Source of the DNA: Sphingomonas faeni
GTDB lineage: Bacteria > Pseudomonadota > Alphaproteobacteria > Sphingomonadales > Sphingomonadaceae
DNA length: 64,000 nt
Assembly (NCBI RefSeq): GCF_023195535.1
Contig: NZ_JALPNF010000005.1
Location: forward strand, 62,001 to 126,000
Direction of reading: 5' to 3'
Under the pieces are notes generated by a model. It ran no database searches. It saw only the letters and a program-made list of their open reading frames with translations, and had not been told where the DNA came from. Below, in pieces: positions 52,203-64,000 of this stretch (position 1 is its first letter; every line of letters begins with the position of its first letter). Made by a program: the position numbers and the translations under genes.

Positions 52203-52342
52203 CCGCCCCAGCGCGGTGATGGGTTTATCCAAAATCAAAACATTGATCGGCAAGCATCTTTTCCGAGACGGGAAGGAAGTCCGCGTGACATCGGCTCGCG
52301 GAGGGTTAGGATCACGGCGACCGTAACGATTTCGGAAGCCGC

Positions 52343-54769
52343 GTGACCTCAGACCCCGCCGTACAGCAGCCCGCCCAAGATCTCGCCGACTCGATCCTAG
52401 ACACGCTCGTCCACCGCATCGGCAAGGACGCCCAGGCAGCGAGGCCACACGACTGGCTCGCCGCGACGATCCTGACCGTGCGCAACGACATCGTCGAACG
52501 CTGGATGGCCTCGACCAAGGCGGCGCACGCAGCGGGCGCCAAGCGCGTCTATTATCTCAGCCTCGAATTCCTGATCGGCCGGCTGCTGCGCGACGCGGTG
52601 ACCAACCTCCAGCGCAACGACGAGGTCACGCAGGCCCTAAAGCTCCACGGCGTCAACCTCGCCGAACTGGAGGAGATCGAGCCCGACGCGGCGCTCGGCA
52701 ATGGCGGCCTAGGCCGGCTCGCTGCCTGCTTCATGGAGAGCATGGCGAGCCTCGCGCTCCCCGCCTACGGCTACGGCATCCGCTACGTGAACGGCATGTT
52801 CCGCCAGCGGATCGACGATGGCTGGCAGGTCGAGATGCCCGAAAACTGGCTCGCGCACGGCAACCCTTGGGAGTTCGAACGCCGCGAGAGCGCCTATTTC
52901 GTCGGCTTCGGCGGCGAAGTGACCGTCGCGGACAACGGCCAGGTCCATTGGAGCCCGTCCGAGGCGGTCGAGGCGACCGCCGTCGACACCCCCGTCGTCG
53001 GCTGGCGCGGCAAGCACGTCAACACGCTCCGGCTGTGGACTGCCCGCGCGTTCGATCCGATCAAGCTCGACCGCTTCAACGCCGGCGATTTCACCGGCGC
53101 GCTCGCCGACCAGCTGCGCGCGGAGACGCTCACGCGCGTCCTCTACCCCAACGACTCCACCGCCGCCGGCCAGGAACTCCGCCTGCGCCAGGAGTATTTC
53201 TTCTCGTCCGCGTCGATCCAGGACATCGTCCGCCGCCACATCCAGTATTTCGGCGACATCCGCACGCTGCCCGACAAGGCCGCGATCCAGCTCAACGACA
53301 CGCATCCCGCGGTGTCGGTCGCCGAGCTCATGCGGCTGCTGATCGACCATCACGAATTCGCGTTCGACGAGGCGTGGAAGATCACGCGCGCCACCTTCGG
53401 CTACACCAACCACACGTTGCTGCCCGAGGCGCTGGAGAGCTGGCCCCTGCCGCTGTTCGAACGCCTCCTCCCCCGCCACATGCAGATCGTCTACGCGATC
53501 AACGCCAAGCTGCTGCGTGAGGCGCGCGGCACGGACGGCATAGACGACCGCGCGATCGCGGCGATCAGCCTGATCGACGAGGGCGGCGAGCGACGCGTGC
53601 GGATGGCGAACCTCGCCTTTGCCGGCTCGCACAGCGTCAACGGCGTCGCCGCGCTCCACACGCAGCTGATGAAGAAGACGGTCTTCGCCGATCTCCACAA
53701 GCTCTACGCGACACGGATCAACAACAAGACGAATGGCATCACGCCGCGCCGTTGGCTCCAGCAGTGCAACCCCGGCCTCACCGCACTGATCCGCGACGCG
53801 ATCGGCGATGGCTTCCTCGACGATGCCGAAAAGCTCGTCGATCTGGATGTTTTCGCGGACGATTCCGGTTTCAGGGAGCGCTTTTCGAGCGTGAAGCGTT
53901 CGAACAAGGTGGCACTGGCTAATCACATCAAGGAGACGATGGGGCTCCGCATCGACCCGGACGCGATGTTCGACGTGCAGATCAAGCGCATCCACGAATA
54001 TAAGCGCCAGTTGCTCAACATCATCGAGACGGTCGCGCTCTACGACCAGATCCGCAGCCATCCCGAACGCGACTGGACGCCGCGCGTGAAGCTGTTCGCG
54101 GGCAAGGCAGCCTCGAGCTATCACAACGCGAAACTCGTCATAAAGTTGGCGAACGACGTAGCCCGCCGGATCAACGCCGACCCGTCGGTCGGTGGCCTGC
54201 TGAAGGTCGCGTTCCTGCCCAACTACAACGTGTCGCTGGCGGAGAAGATCATCCCCGCCGCCGACCTCAGCGAACAGATCTCGACCGCCGGCCTCGAGGC
54301 GTCTGGCACCGGCAACATGAAGTTCGCGATGAACGGCGCGCTAACGATCGGTACGCTCGACGGCGCGAACATCGAGATCAAGGACCGCGTCGGCGACGAC
54401 AATATCTTCATCTTCGGCATGACCGCGGACGAGGTCGAGGCGAAGCGCGCCAATGGCTATGATCCGCGCGCGGTAATCGACGGCTCGAACGAACTTCGCC
54501 AGGCAGTGTCGGCGATCGCGTCCGGCGTGTTCTCACCCGACGACAAGACGCGCTACGCCGGCTTGATGGGCGGGCTGTACGAGGGCGACTGGTTCATGCT
54601 CGCCGCCGATTTCGACAGCTACGCCACCGCACAACGCGCGGTCGACACGCGCTGGAACGACCGCGACGCGTGGGTCGCCTCGACCGTCCGCAACGTCGCG
54701 CGCGTCGGCTGGTTCTCGTCAGACCGCACGATCCGCGAATATGCGCGGGAAATCTGGACGGTGATGTGA
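52343..54769 (+). CDS. glgP: Glycogen phosphorylase
   Basis: An 808-residue pyridoxal-phosphate enzyme releasing glucose-1-phosphate from glycogen. Seen are KRVYYLSLEFLIGRLL, ALGNGGLGRLAACF and the cofactor lysine signature EASGTGNMKFAMNGAL. Length is normal. The GTG start is the first codon with a plausible N-terminus. First gene of the glycogen operon; its stop overlaps the GTG of glgB. Confidence 0.95.
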   Translation: MTSDPAVQQPAQDLADSILDTLVHRIGKDAQAARPHDWLAATILTVRNDIVERWMASTKAAHAAGAKRVYYLSLEFLIGRLLRDAVTNLQRNDEVTQALKLHGVNLAELEEIEPDAALGNGGLGRLAACFMESMASLALPAYGYGIRYVNGMFRQRIDDGWQVEMPENWLAHGNPWEFERRESAYFVGFGGEVTVADNGQVHWSPSEAVEATAVDTPVVGWRGKHVNTLRLWTARAFDPIKLDRFNAGDFTGALADQLRAETLTRVLYPNDSTAAGQELRLRQEYFFSSASIQDIVRRHIQYFGDIRTLPDKAAIQLNDTHPAVSVAELMRLLIDHHEFAFDEAWKITRATFGYTNHTLLPEALESWPLPLFERLLPRHMQIVYAINAKLLREARGTDGIDDRAIAAISLIDEGGERRVRMANLAFAGSHSVNGVAALHTQLMKKTVFADLHKLYATRINNKTNGITPRRWLQQCNPGLTALIRDAIGDGFLDDAEKLVDLDVFADDSGFRERFSSVKRSNKVALANHIKETMGLRIDPDAMFDVQIKRIHEYKRQLLNIIETVALYDQIRSHPERDWTPRVKLFAGKAASSYHNAKLVIKLANDVARRINADPSVGGLLKVAFLPNYNVSLAEKIIPAADLSEQISTAGLEASGTGNMKFAMNGALTIGTLDGANIEIKDRVGDDNIFIFGMTADEVEAKRANGYDPRAVIDGSNELRQAVSAIASGVFSPDDKTRYAGLMGGLYEGDWFMLAADFDSYATAQRAVDTRWNDRDAWVASTVRNVARVGWFSSDRTIREYAREIWTVM

Positions 54770-56928
54770 AGCCATCCGAAGGCGCCATCGTTGCCCTCCT
54801 CGAAGGGCGTCACGACGATCCGTTCTCGCTGCTCGGCGTTCACAACGGCCCGACCGGTGTATTCGCACGTGTATGGCTGCCCGGCGCGGACAAGGCCGAG
54901 GCGCATGCGCTCGACGGCACCGCGCTCGGCACGCTCCCCCGCATCGACGATCGTGGCCTGTTCGAAGGCCCGATAGACGGTGACCCGCAGCCCGTGAAAT
55001 ACCACGCGGAGGCGGGCGACACATCGTGGTGGGTCACCGACCCCTACAGCTTCGGCCCCGTCCTCGGCCCGATCGACGACCTGCTGATGGCCGAGGGTAC
55101 GCACCGCCGCCTCCACGACAAGATGGGCGCGCACCTGATCGAGCACGAAGGCGCACACGGCGTCCACTTCGCGCTCTGGGCCCCCAACGCGCAGCGCGTG
55201 TCGGTGGTCGGCGACTTCAACGACTGGGACGGCCGCCGCCACGCGATGCGCAAGCGCGGCGACGTCGGCGTGTGGGAGATTTTCATCCCAGACATCGGCG
55301 AATATCGTGCGTACAAGTTCGAGATCGTCGGCCCCGATGGCCAGCTTCAACCGCTCAAGGCCGATCCGTTCGCGTTCGCATCCGAACTCCGCCCCGCCAA
55401 CGCCTCGATCACGCGGAAACTCGCGCACGACTGGGCCGATACCGATCACCGCAAACACTGGTCCTCGGTCGATCCCCGCCGCGTGCCGATCAGCATCTAT
55501 GAGGTGCACGCCGGATCGTGGGACCGCGACGCCGACGGCTGGTTCCTGACCTGGGACGCGCTCGCCGACCGCTTGATCCCCTACGTGGTCGAGATGGGCT
55601 TCACGCACATCGAATTCCTGCCGATCAGCGAACACCCCTACGACCCGAGTTGGGGCTACCAGACCACCGGCCTCTATGCGCCGTCCGCCCGGTTCGGCGA
55701 TGTCGAAGGGTTCGCGCGGTTCGTCGACGGCGCGCATCTTGCCGGGATCGGCGTGTTGCTCGACTGGGTGCCCGCGCATTTCCCGACCGACGCGTTCGGG
55801 CTCGCGCATTTCGACGGCACCGCGCTGTACGAACACGAAGACCCGCGGCTCGGCTTCCACCCCGACTGGAACACCGCGATCTACAATTTCGGTCGGCGCG
55901 AAGTCGCGTCGTTCCTCGTCAACAACGCGCTGTTCTGGGCCGAGCGCTATCACATCGACGGCCTCCGCGTGGATGCCGTCGCGTCGATGCTGTACCGCGA
56001 CTACTCGCGCAAGGCCGGCGAATGGATCCCCAACGAGCAGGGCGGCCGCGAGAATTGGGAAGCCGTCGCGTTCCTCCGCGACATGAACCGCGAGATCTAC
56101 GGCCAGCACCCCGGCGTCTTCACGATCGCCGAGGAATCGACCTCATGGCCGGGCGTCTCCGCGCCGGTCGGCGACGACGGCAAGAGCGGTGGACTCGGGT
56201 TCGGGTTCAAGTGGAACATGGGGTTCATGCACGACACGCTCCAGTACATGGCGCGCGATCCGCTGCACCGGAAGCACCACCACGGCGAGATCAATTTCGG
56301 CCTCGTCTACGCGTTCAGCGAAAACTTCGTCCTGCCGCTCAGCCATGACGAAGTGGTCCACGGCAAGGGTTCGCTGCTGACCAAGATGCCCGGCGACGAC
56401 TGGCAGCAATTCGCCAATCTGCGCGCCTATTACACGTTCATGTGGGGCTATCCGGGCAAGAAGCTGCTCTTCATGGGCCAGGAATTCGCGCAGCGTCGCG
56501 AGTGGTCCGAGGACCGTGCGCTCGACTGGGGCCTGCGCAACGCGCGCAGCCACGAGGGTATCCGCAACCTCGTCCGCGATCTCAACACCGTCTACCGCGA
56601 GAAGCCCGCGCTCCACGCCCGCGATTGCGAGGCCGAAGGGTTCGAGTGGCTGATCGCCGACGATGCCGCCAATTCGGTGTTCGCATGGTTACGCAAAGCC
56701 CCCGGCGCGAAGCCGGTCGCGATCATCGCCAACATGACGCCGATCGCGCGCGCGCCCTACCGCATTCCGCTGCCGATCGACGGCCGCTGGTGCGAGATCA
56801 TCAACAGCGACGCGCATGAATATTGGGGCAGCGGCCTCGGCAATCTCGGCGGCGTCGTCGCACAGGACGGCGCGGCCTGGGTCACCTTGCCCCCGCTCGC
56901 GACGATCATGCTGGAGTTCGAAGAGTAA
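54766..56928 (+). CDS. glgB: 1,4-alpha-glucan branching enzyme
   Basis: A 720-residue GH13 branching enzyme. N-terminal module (1-100), CBM48 (about 115-205) and the catalytic barrel with nucleophile Asp in GLRVDAVASMLY, acid Glu in TIAEEST and the transition-state Asp in LSHDEVVHGK; C-terminal beta domain from about 620. It introduces alpha-1,6 branches. The GTG at 54766 overlaps the glgP stop by four bases (GTGA); the frame upstream lies inside glgP and is not used. Confidence 0.95.
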   Translation: MKPSEGAIVALLEGRHDDPFSLLGVHNGPTGVFARVWLPGADKAEAHALDGTALGTLPRIDDRGLFEGPIDGDPQPVKYHAEAGDTSWWVTDPYSFGPVLGPIDDLLMAEGTHRRLHDKMGAHLIEHEGAHGVHFALWAPNAQRVSVVGDFNDWDGRRHAMRKRGDVGVWEIFIPDIGEYRAYKFEIVGPDGQLQPLKADPFAFASELRPANASITRKLAHDWADTDHRKHWSSVDPRRVPISIYEVHAGSWDRDADGWFLTWDALADRLIPYVVEMGFTHIEFLPISEHPYDPSWGYQTTGLYAPSARFGDVEGFARFVDGAHLAGIGVLLDWVPAHFPTDAFGLAHFDGTALYEHEDPRLGFHPDWNTAIYNFGRREVASFLVNNALFWAERYHIDGLRVDAVASMLYRDYSRKAGEWIPNEQGGRENWEAVAFLRDMNREIYGQHPGVFTIAEESTSWPGVSAPVGDDGKSGGLGFGFKWNMGFMHDTLQYMARDPLHRKHHHGEINFGLVYAFSENFVLPLSHDEVVHGKGSLLTKMPGDDWQQFANLRAYYTFMWGYPGKKLLFMGQEFAQRREWSEDRALDWGLRNARSHEGIRNLVRDLNTVYREKPALHARDCEAEGFEWLIADDAANSVFAWLRKAPGAKPVAIIANMTPIARAPYRIPLPIDGRWCEIINSDAHEYWGSGLGNLGGVVAQDGAAWVTLPPLATIMLEFEE

Positions 56929-57010
56929 CGCGATCTGGTAGGCATCGGAACCAGATCGGGGTTGCCGGACGTTATTAATACGACCTGATAACAGAGACTG
57001 GAGAGCGAAA

Positions 57011-58273
57011 ATGGTAGAACGGCGAGGACAGCCTCTCGCGCGCGACGCAATGGCGTACGTGCTGGCAGGCGGCCGTGGTAGCCGTTTGATGGAGCTGACC
57101 GATACGCGCGCGAAACCCGCGGTGTATTTCGGCGGCAAGGCGCGGATCATCGATTTCGCGCTGTCCAACGCGATCAATTCCGGCATCCGACGGATCGGCG
57201 TCGCGACGCAGTACAAGGCGCATTCGCTGATCCGCCACCTGCAGAGCGGCTGGAATTTCCTCCGCTCGGAACGCAACGAGAGCTTCGACATCCTGCCCGC
57301 CTCGCAGCGGATCAGCGAGTTCCAATGGTATGAAGGCACCGCCGACGCGGTCTACCAGAACATCGACATCATCGAGAGCCACGCGCCCGAATACATGGTC
57401 ATCCTGGCGGGCGATCACATCTACAAGATGGATTACGAGCTGATCCTGCAACAGCATTGCGAGACCGGCGCGGACGTCACCATCGCCTGTCTCGAAGTGC
57501 CGCGGATGGAAGCGGTCGCGTTCGGCGTGATGGCGGTCGACGAGCACGACAACGTGACCGATTTCGTCGAGAAGCCCGCCGATCCGCCTGCCGTACCCGG
57601 CAATCCGGACATCGCGCTGGCATCGATGGGGATTTACGTCTTCCATACCAAATTGCTGTTCGACGAACTGCGCCGCGACGCCGAAACGCCCGGTTCCGCG
57701 CGCGATTTCGGCAAGGATATCATCCCCTACCTCGTCAAGCACGGCAAGGCGGTCGCGCATCGCTTCTCCGACAGCTGCGTGCGGTCGGGGCTCGAGGTCG
57801 AGGCCTATTGGCGCGACGTCGGCACGGTGGATGCGTATTGGGAGGCGAACATCGACCTCACAGACGTGGTGCCGAAGCTCGATCTGTACGACCGCAGCTG
57901 GCCGCTCTGGACCTATTCGGAGGTCACCCCGCCGGCCAAGTTCGTCCATGCCGACGACGGCCGCCGCGGCGAGGCGGTGTCGTCGCTGGTATCAGGCGAC
58001 TGCATCATCTCCGGCTCCTCGATCCACCGCAGCCTGATCTTCACCGGCACGCGCGCGCATAGTTACTCGATGCTCGATCAGGCGGTGATCCTCCCGCACT
58101 GCGTCATCGGCCGCGGCGCACGACTGTCGAAGGTGGTAGTAGATCGCGGCGTGGAAATTCCCGACGGTTTGATCGTCGGCGAAGATGCCGAGTCGGACGC
58201 ACAGCGCTTCCGGAGGACGGACAGCGGCGTGGTGCTGGTGACCAAATCCATGATCGACCGGCTGACCGCGTGA
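57011..58273 (+). CDS. glgC: Glucose-1-phosphate adenylyltransferase
   Basis: A 420-residue ADP-glucose pyrophosphorylase, the committed step of glycogen synthesis. The nucleotide motif is [27 protein letters not shown], then [12 protein letters not shown] and the catalytic/substrate block [12 protein letters not shown] and VEKP; a left-handed beta-helix forms the end. The N-terminal [10 protein letters not shown] is also the allosteric region in bacterial enzymes. A GGAGAG site precedes the ATG by 5 nt. The 82-nt gap after glgB holds a weak TTGCCG-N18-TGATAA promoter-like pair, so glgC may have its own start. Confidence 0.96.
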   Translation: MVERRGQPLARDAMAYVLAGGRGSRLMELTDTRAKPAVYFGGKARIIDFALSNAINSGIRRIGVATQYKAHSLIRHLQSGWNFLRSERNESFDILPASQRISEFQWYEGTADAVYQNIDIIESHAPEYMVILAGDHIYKMDYELILQQHCETGADVTIACLEVPRMEAVAFGVMAVDEHDNVTDFVEKPADPPAVPGNPDIALASMGIYVFHTKLLFDELRRDAETPGSARDFGKDIIPYLVKHGKAVAHRFSDSCVRSGLEVEAYWRDVGTVDAYWEANIDLTDVVPKLDLYDRSWPLWTYSEVTPPAKFVHADDGRRGEAVSSLVSGDCIISGSSIHRSLIFTGTRAHSYSMLDQAVILPHCVIGRGARLSKVVVDRGVEIPDGLIVGEDAESDAQRFRRTDSGVVLVTKSMIDRLTA

Positions 58274-58286
58274 TGATCAAGGCAAA

Positions 58287-58417
58287 TCCTCCCCAGCACG
58301 GGGAGGGGGACCATGCATCGCATGGTGGAGGGGGGCTTCCACAAGCGGTACGGTGGCGGCCAGCCCCCTCCACCATTCGCCAGTGGCGAACGGTCCCCCT
58401 CCCCGTGCCGGGGAGGA
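58287..58417. repeat. Intergenic inverted repeat, family E variant
   Basis: Arms AAATCCTCCCCAGCACGGGG and CCCCGTGCCGGGGAGGATTT with inner GGTGGAGGGGGC / GCCCCCTCCACC. It sits within the glycogen operon, between glgC and glgA, and its right end carries the GGGGAGG used as the glgA ribosome site. Confidence 0.92.
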
Positions 58418-58421
58418 TTTG

Positions 58422-61482
<3,061 letters not shown>

Positions 61483-61483
<1 letters not shown>

Positions 61484-63012
61484 TGCGCCGTTACGGGCTG
61501 CTCGCGCTATCGACCCTACTGGTCGCGGCATCGCCCGCGCCGCAGTCTCCCGCGCAGATGTTCGGCCCGCTCTACAAGGCGGTGCAGATGCGCGGGCTGT
61601 TCCCGGATTCGAAGACCTTCGCCGACGCGACGCCCAAGCGGCCGGCGAAGGCCATCCTCGCCGACTATGCGAAATGCCGCTGCGACGCCGAACCCGCGCT
61701 GCGCCGGTTCGTCGCGGCGAACTTCACGATCCCGACGACGCCCGCCGCACCGCCATCGGCCGAGCGGCTGACGCTGAAGGCGCACATCGACGCGCTCTGG
61801 CCGCAACTGACACGGACGCAGACGACCGTCCCGACAGGCTCGTCCGCGCTGACCCTGCCGAAGCGTTACGTCGTCCCCGGCGGCCGCTTCCGCGAGATGT
61901 ATTACTGGGACAGCTATTTCACGCTGCTCGGCGTCCAGCGGTCCGGGCGGCAGGATCTGGTCGAGGACATGGTCGTCGACTTCGGCAGCCTGATCGACCG
62001 CTACGGCCATATCCCCAACGGCACGCGCACCTATTATCTCAGCCGCTCGCAACCACCGTTCTTCTACCTGATCGCCGGCCTGTCGCGCGATCCCAGGACG
62101 CTGGCGACGCGCAACCGCCAACTCCGTGCCGAACACGCATTCTGGATGGCCGGCGCCGAGACTCTCAAGCCCGGCCAGCAATCGCGCCGTGCCGTCCGCC
62201 TGCCCGACGGCGCGCTGCTCAACCGCTATTGGGACGACCGCGACGATCCCCGCGACGAGAGTTATCGCGAGGACGCCGAACTCGCCGACCGTACGCCGTC
62301 GCGTAATCGCGGAGAACTATTCCGCGACTTGAGAGCCGCAGCGGAAAGCGGCTGGGACTTCTCGTCGCGCTGGCTGGCGGACGGCCGCACGCTCGCGACG
62401 ATCCGCACCACGCGGATCGCGCCGGTCGACCTCAACAGCCTGATGGTCGGCATGGAGCAGGCGATCGCCGCGAACTGCCGGACGCTCGGCGACACCGCGT
62501 GCGCGACGTCGTACACCGCCCAAGCGACCGCGCGCGCCGCCGCGATCCGCCAGCATCTGTGGAACGGGCGGTTTTTCGCCGACTACGACCTCGACACCAA
62601 CCGCGCGAACGACTTCGCCAGCGCCGCGATGGCGTTCCCGCTGTTTGCCAAGGTCGCCACGCCCGATCAGGCAAAGGCGACCGCCACCGCACTCCGCCCG
62701 TTCGTCGGCGAAGGCGGCTTGCGCACGACGCTGATCGGCAGCGGCCAGCAATGGGACGACCCGAACGGCTGGGCGCCGCTGCAATGGATCGCGATCCAGG
62801 GCCTGCGCGGCTACGGCGAGACCGCGCTTGCCGACCGGATCACCAAGGCCTGGCTCGCGTCGGTCGACCGCGAATATCAGGCGAGCGGCAAGCTGCTGGA
62901 GAAATACGACGTGGTCGAGCGCAAGCCAGGCGGTGGCGGCGAATATCCCAACCAGGACGGCTTCGGCTGGACCAACGGGGTCACGAGGGCGCTGATGGTG
63001 GATCGCCCATGA
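61483..63012 (+). CDS. Periplasmic trehalase (GH37)
   Basis: A 509-residue GH37 trehalase with an N-terminal signal peptide (LLALSTLLVAASPA). Trehalase signature 1 PGGRFREMYYWDSY lies at 132-145 and signature 2 QWDDPNGWAPLQW near 425. The acid is expected in ESGWDFSSRW and the base Glu in GGGGEYPNQDGFGW. It splits trehalose outside the cytoplasm; glucose can then feed the same pathway via Pgm. Translationally coupled to pgm and to the following lyase gene. The name treA fits by function and location but is not proven. Confidence 0.92.
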
Positions 63013-63842
63013 CGCGCCGCCGCCGCAGCGCGCTCTACATGCCCGCGTCGAACACGCGCGCGATCGCGAAGGCACGGAAGCTCGATTGCGACGTCGTCAT
63101 TCTCGACCTGGAGGATGCGGTCGCGCCGGACGAAAAAGCCGCCGCGCGCGACCGGGTCGTCGAGGCGGTACGCGAAGGCGGGTTCGGCGCGCGCGAACTC
63201 GTGGTGCGGATCAACGGCCTCGGCACACCGTGGTACGCGGACGACATCGCTGCGGTACGCGCCATAGGCGTCGACGCCGTTCTCGTACCCAAAGTGTCCT
63301 ACCCGTCCGATCTGGAGGCAATCCGCACGTCGCTGGGCGAGGCGGGCCCGCCGATCTGGGCGATGATCGAGACCTGTGCCGCGATCCTGTCACTCCCTGC
63401 GCTGTCGCAAGCGGCTTGGGGGTCACGGCTGACGGCGCTGATCGCCGGTACCAACGATCTCGCCAAGGACATGCGGTGCCGTCCCGGGGCGGATCGCACC
63501 CCGCTGATCCCCGCGCTCACCGCAATCGTGATGGCCGCGCGTGCGGCGGGGATCGTCGCGCTGGACGGCGTGTGCAACGCGCTCGACGACCCTGCGCGCT
63601 TCGCGGCCGAGTGCGCTCAGGGCGCGATGCTGGGGTTCGACGGGAAGACGTTGATCCATCCGTCGCAAATCGATGCGGCGAACGCCGGTTTCGGTCCGAG
63701 CGAGGAGGAGTTGGCATGCGCGCGGGCGATCGTCGCGGCATTTGCCAAGCGGGAGAATGCGGACAAGGGCGCGATCCGGCTGGACGGCCAGATGGTCGAG
63801 CGGCTGCATCTGGCCGAGGCGGAAGCAGTGCTGGCGCGCTGA
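63009..63842 (+). CDS. CitE/HpcH-family CoA ester lyase-like protein
   Basis: A 277-residue TIM-barrel protein of the HpcH/HpaI-CitE beta type. The N-terminus ALYMPASNTRAIAKARKLDCDVVILDLEDAVAP holds the conserved Asp/Glu pair; IWAMIETCAAIL has the metal-binding Glu, and GFDGKTLIHPSQIDAAN is the CoA-binding end. Substrates in this group include citryl-, malyl- and citramalyl-CoA. It lacks alpha and gamma citrate-lyase genes beside it, so it acts alone. Its ATG overlaps the trehalase stop, yet the metabolic link to glycogen is unclear. Confidence 0.9.
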   Translation: MTRRRRSALYMPASNTRAIAKARKLDCDVVILDLEDAVAPDEKAAARDRVVEAVREGGFGARELVVRINGLGTPWYADDIAAVRAIGVDAVLVPKVSYPSDLEAIRTSLGEAGPPIWAMIETCAAILSLPALSQAAWGSRLTALIAGTNDLAKDMRCRPGADRTPLIPALTAIVMAARAAGIVALDGVCNALDDPARFAAECAQGAMLGFDGKTLIHPSQIDAANAGFGPSEEELACARAIVAAFAKRENADKGAIRLDGQMVERLHLAEAEAVLAR

Positions 63843-63854
63843 GGCGGACTTAGA

Positions 63855-63972
63855 TTCTCCCCTGCAAGGGGAGGTGGCTGGCGCTTGCCAGACGGAGGGG
63901 TGAAACCCTGTCGACAGCGCGATACCCCTCCGTCAGTCCTGCGGACTGCCACCTCCCCTCCCAGGGGAGGAT
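63855..63972. repeat. Intergenic inverted repeat, family E
   Basis: Arms TTCTCCCCTGCAAGGGGAGG and CCTCCCCTCCCAGGGGAGGA, with inner GGCGCTTGCC and GGTGAAACC/GATACCCCTCCGTC. Closest to the copy at 4688, including the GCAAGGGGAGGTGGCTGGCG segment. Confidence 0.9.
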
Positions 63973-64000
63973 CAAGTATTGTCAGCCCTTCGCAGCCTTC

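Noticed and set aside
63982..64000. Possible 3' end (KAAKG and stop) of a minus-strand gene entering from the right edge
   Set aside because: Only six codons are visible, too little to support a feature, though a gene just beyond the edge is plausible.

Overview
The window is GC-rich chromosomal DNA from an alphaproteobacterium, most likely Sphingomonas or a close relative in the Sphingomonadales. This is inferred from gene content, the Sphingomonas-style small proteins (DUF2171, very acidic protein) and six families of long inverted repeats between genes; no rRNA marker is present. Almost all genes are ordinary core functions packed into short operons, many joined by ATGA, GTGA or TGATG stop/start overlaps.

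Layout. 1-5.3 kb: end of a sensor kinase plus its NtrC/DctD-type regulator (which lacks the GAFTGA loop), then a minus-strand operon of an Hsp70-like ATPase, a spermidine-synthase-like methyltransferase and an AbrB-family membrane protein, and a YaiI-type protein. 5.5-8.5 kb: DEAD-box RNA helicase and a BaiN/HI0933 flavoprotein. 9.1-16.4 kb: a minus-strand pentose-phosphate cluster (rpiA, tkt, tal, gnd), followed by two HAD phosphatases, a GreA/GreB-like factor and a small HTH-like protein. 16.9-23 kb: a complete RND tripartite efflux operon. 23.4-31.4 kb: a DEDD exonuclease-like protein, a Gfo/Idh/MocA oxidoreductase, a membrane GGDEF-EAL-PilZ protein, a type II haloacid dehalogenase and a hybrid histidine kinase. 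32-35.8 kb: class I ribonucleotide reductase nrdA/nrdB, with DUF2171 and a small membrane protein between them.

35.76-37.2 kb is an AT-rich island holding one AAA/STAND-like ATPase, starting 5 nt after nrdB. This is the only clear sign of horizontal transfer in a protein-coding region and the best candidate for an undescribed accessory (possibly defence) function.

37.2-50.7 kb: a membrane-anchored SNase-type nuclease, a small beta-barrel outer membrane protein, two small proteins, a Bcr/CflA drug exporter divergent from a lipoprotein with a striking nested palindrome between them, a 2OG-Fe(II) oxygenase, polA, a flippase, mntH and an AlkA-like glycosylase. 50.7-52.2 kb: a 2Fe-2S ferredoxin, rlmB and tRNA-Tyr(GTA). 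52.3-63.8 kb: a glycogen operon glgP-glgB-glgC-glgA-pgm ending in a periplasmic trehalase and a CitE/HpcH-type lyase.

Six repeat families (called A-F here) fill most intergenic gaps over 80 bp. In places they supply parts of genes: a stop codon at 1477 and apparent Shine-Dalgarno sites for the flippase and for glgA. They also create many spurious reading frames.
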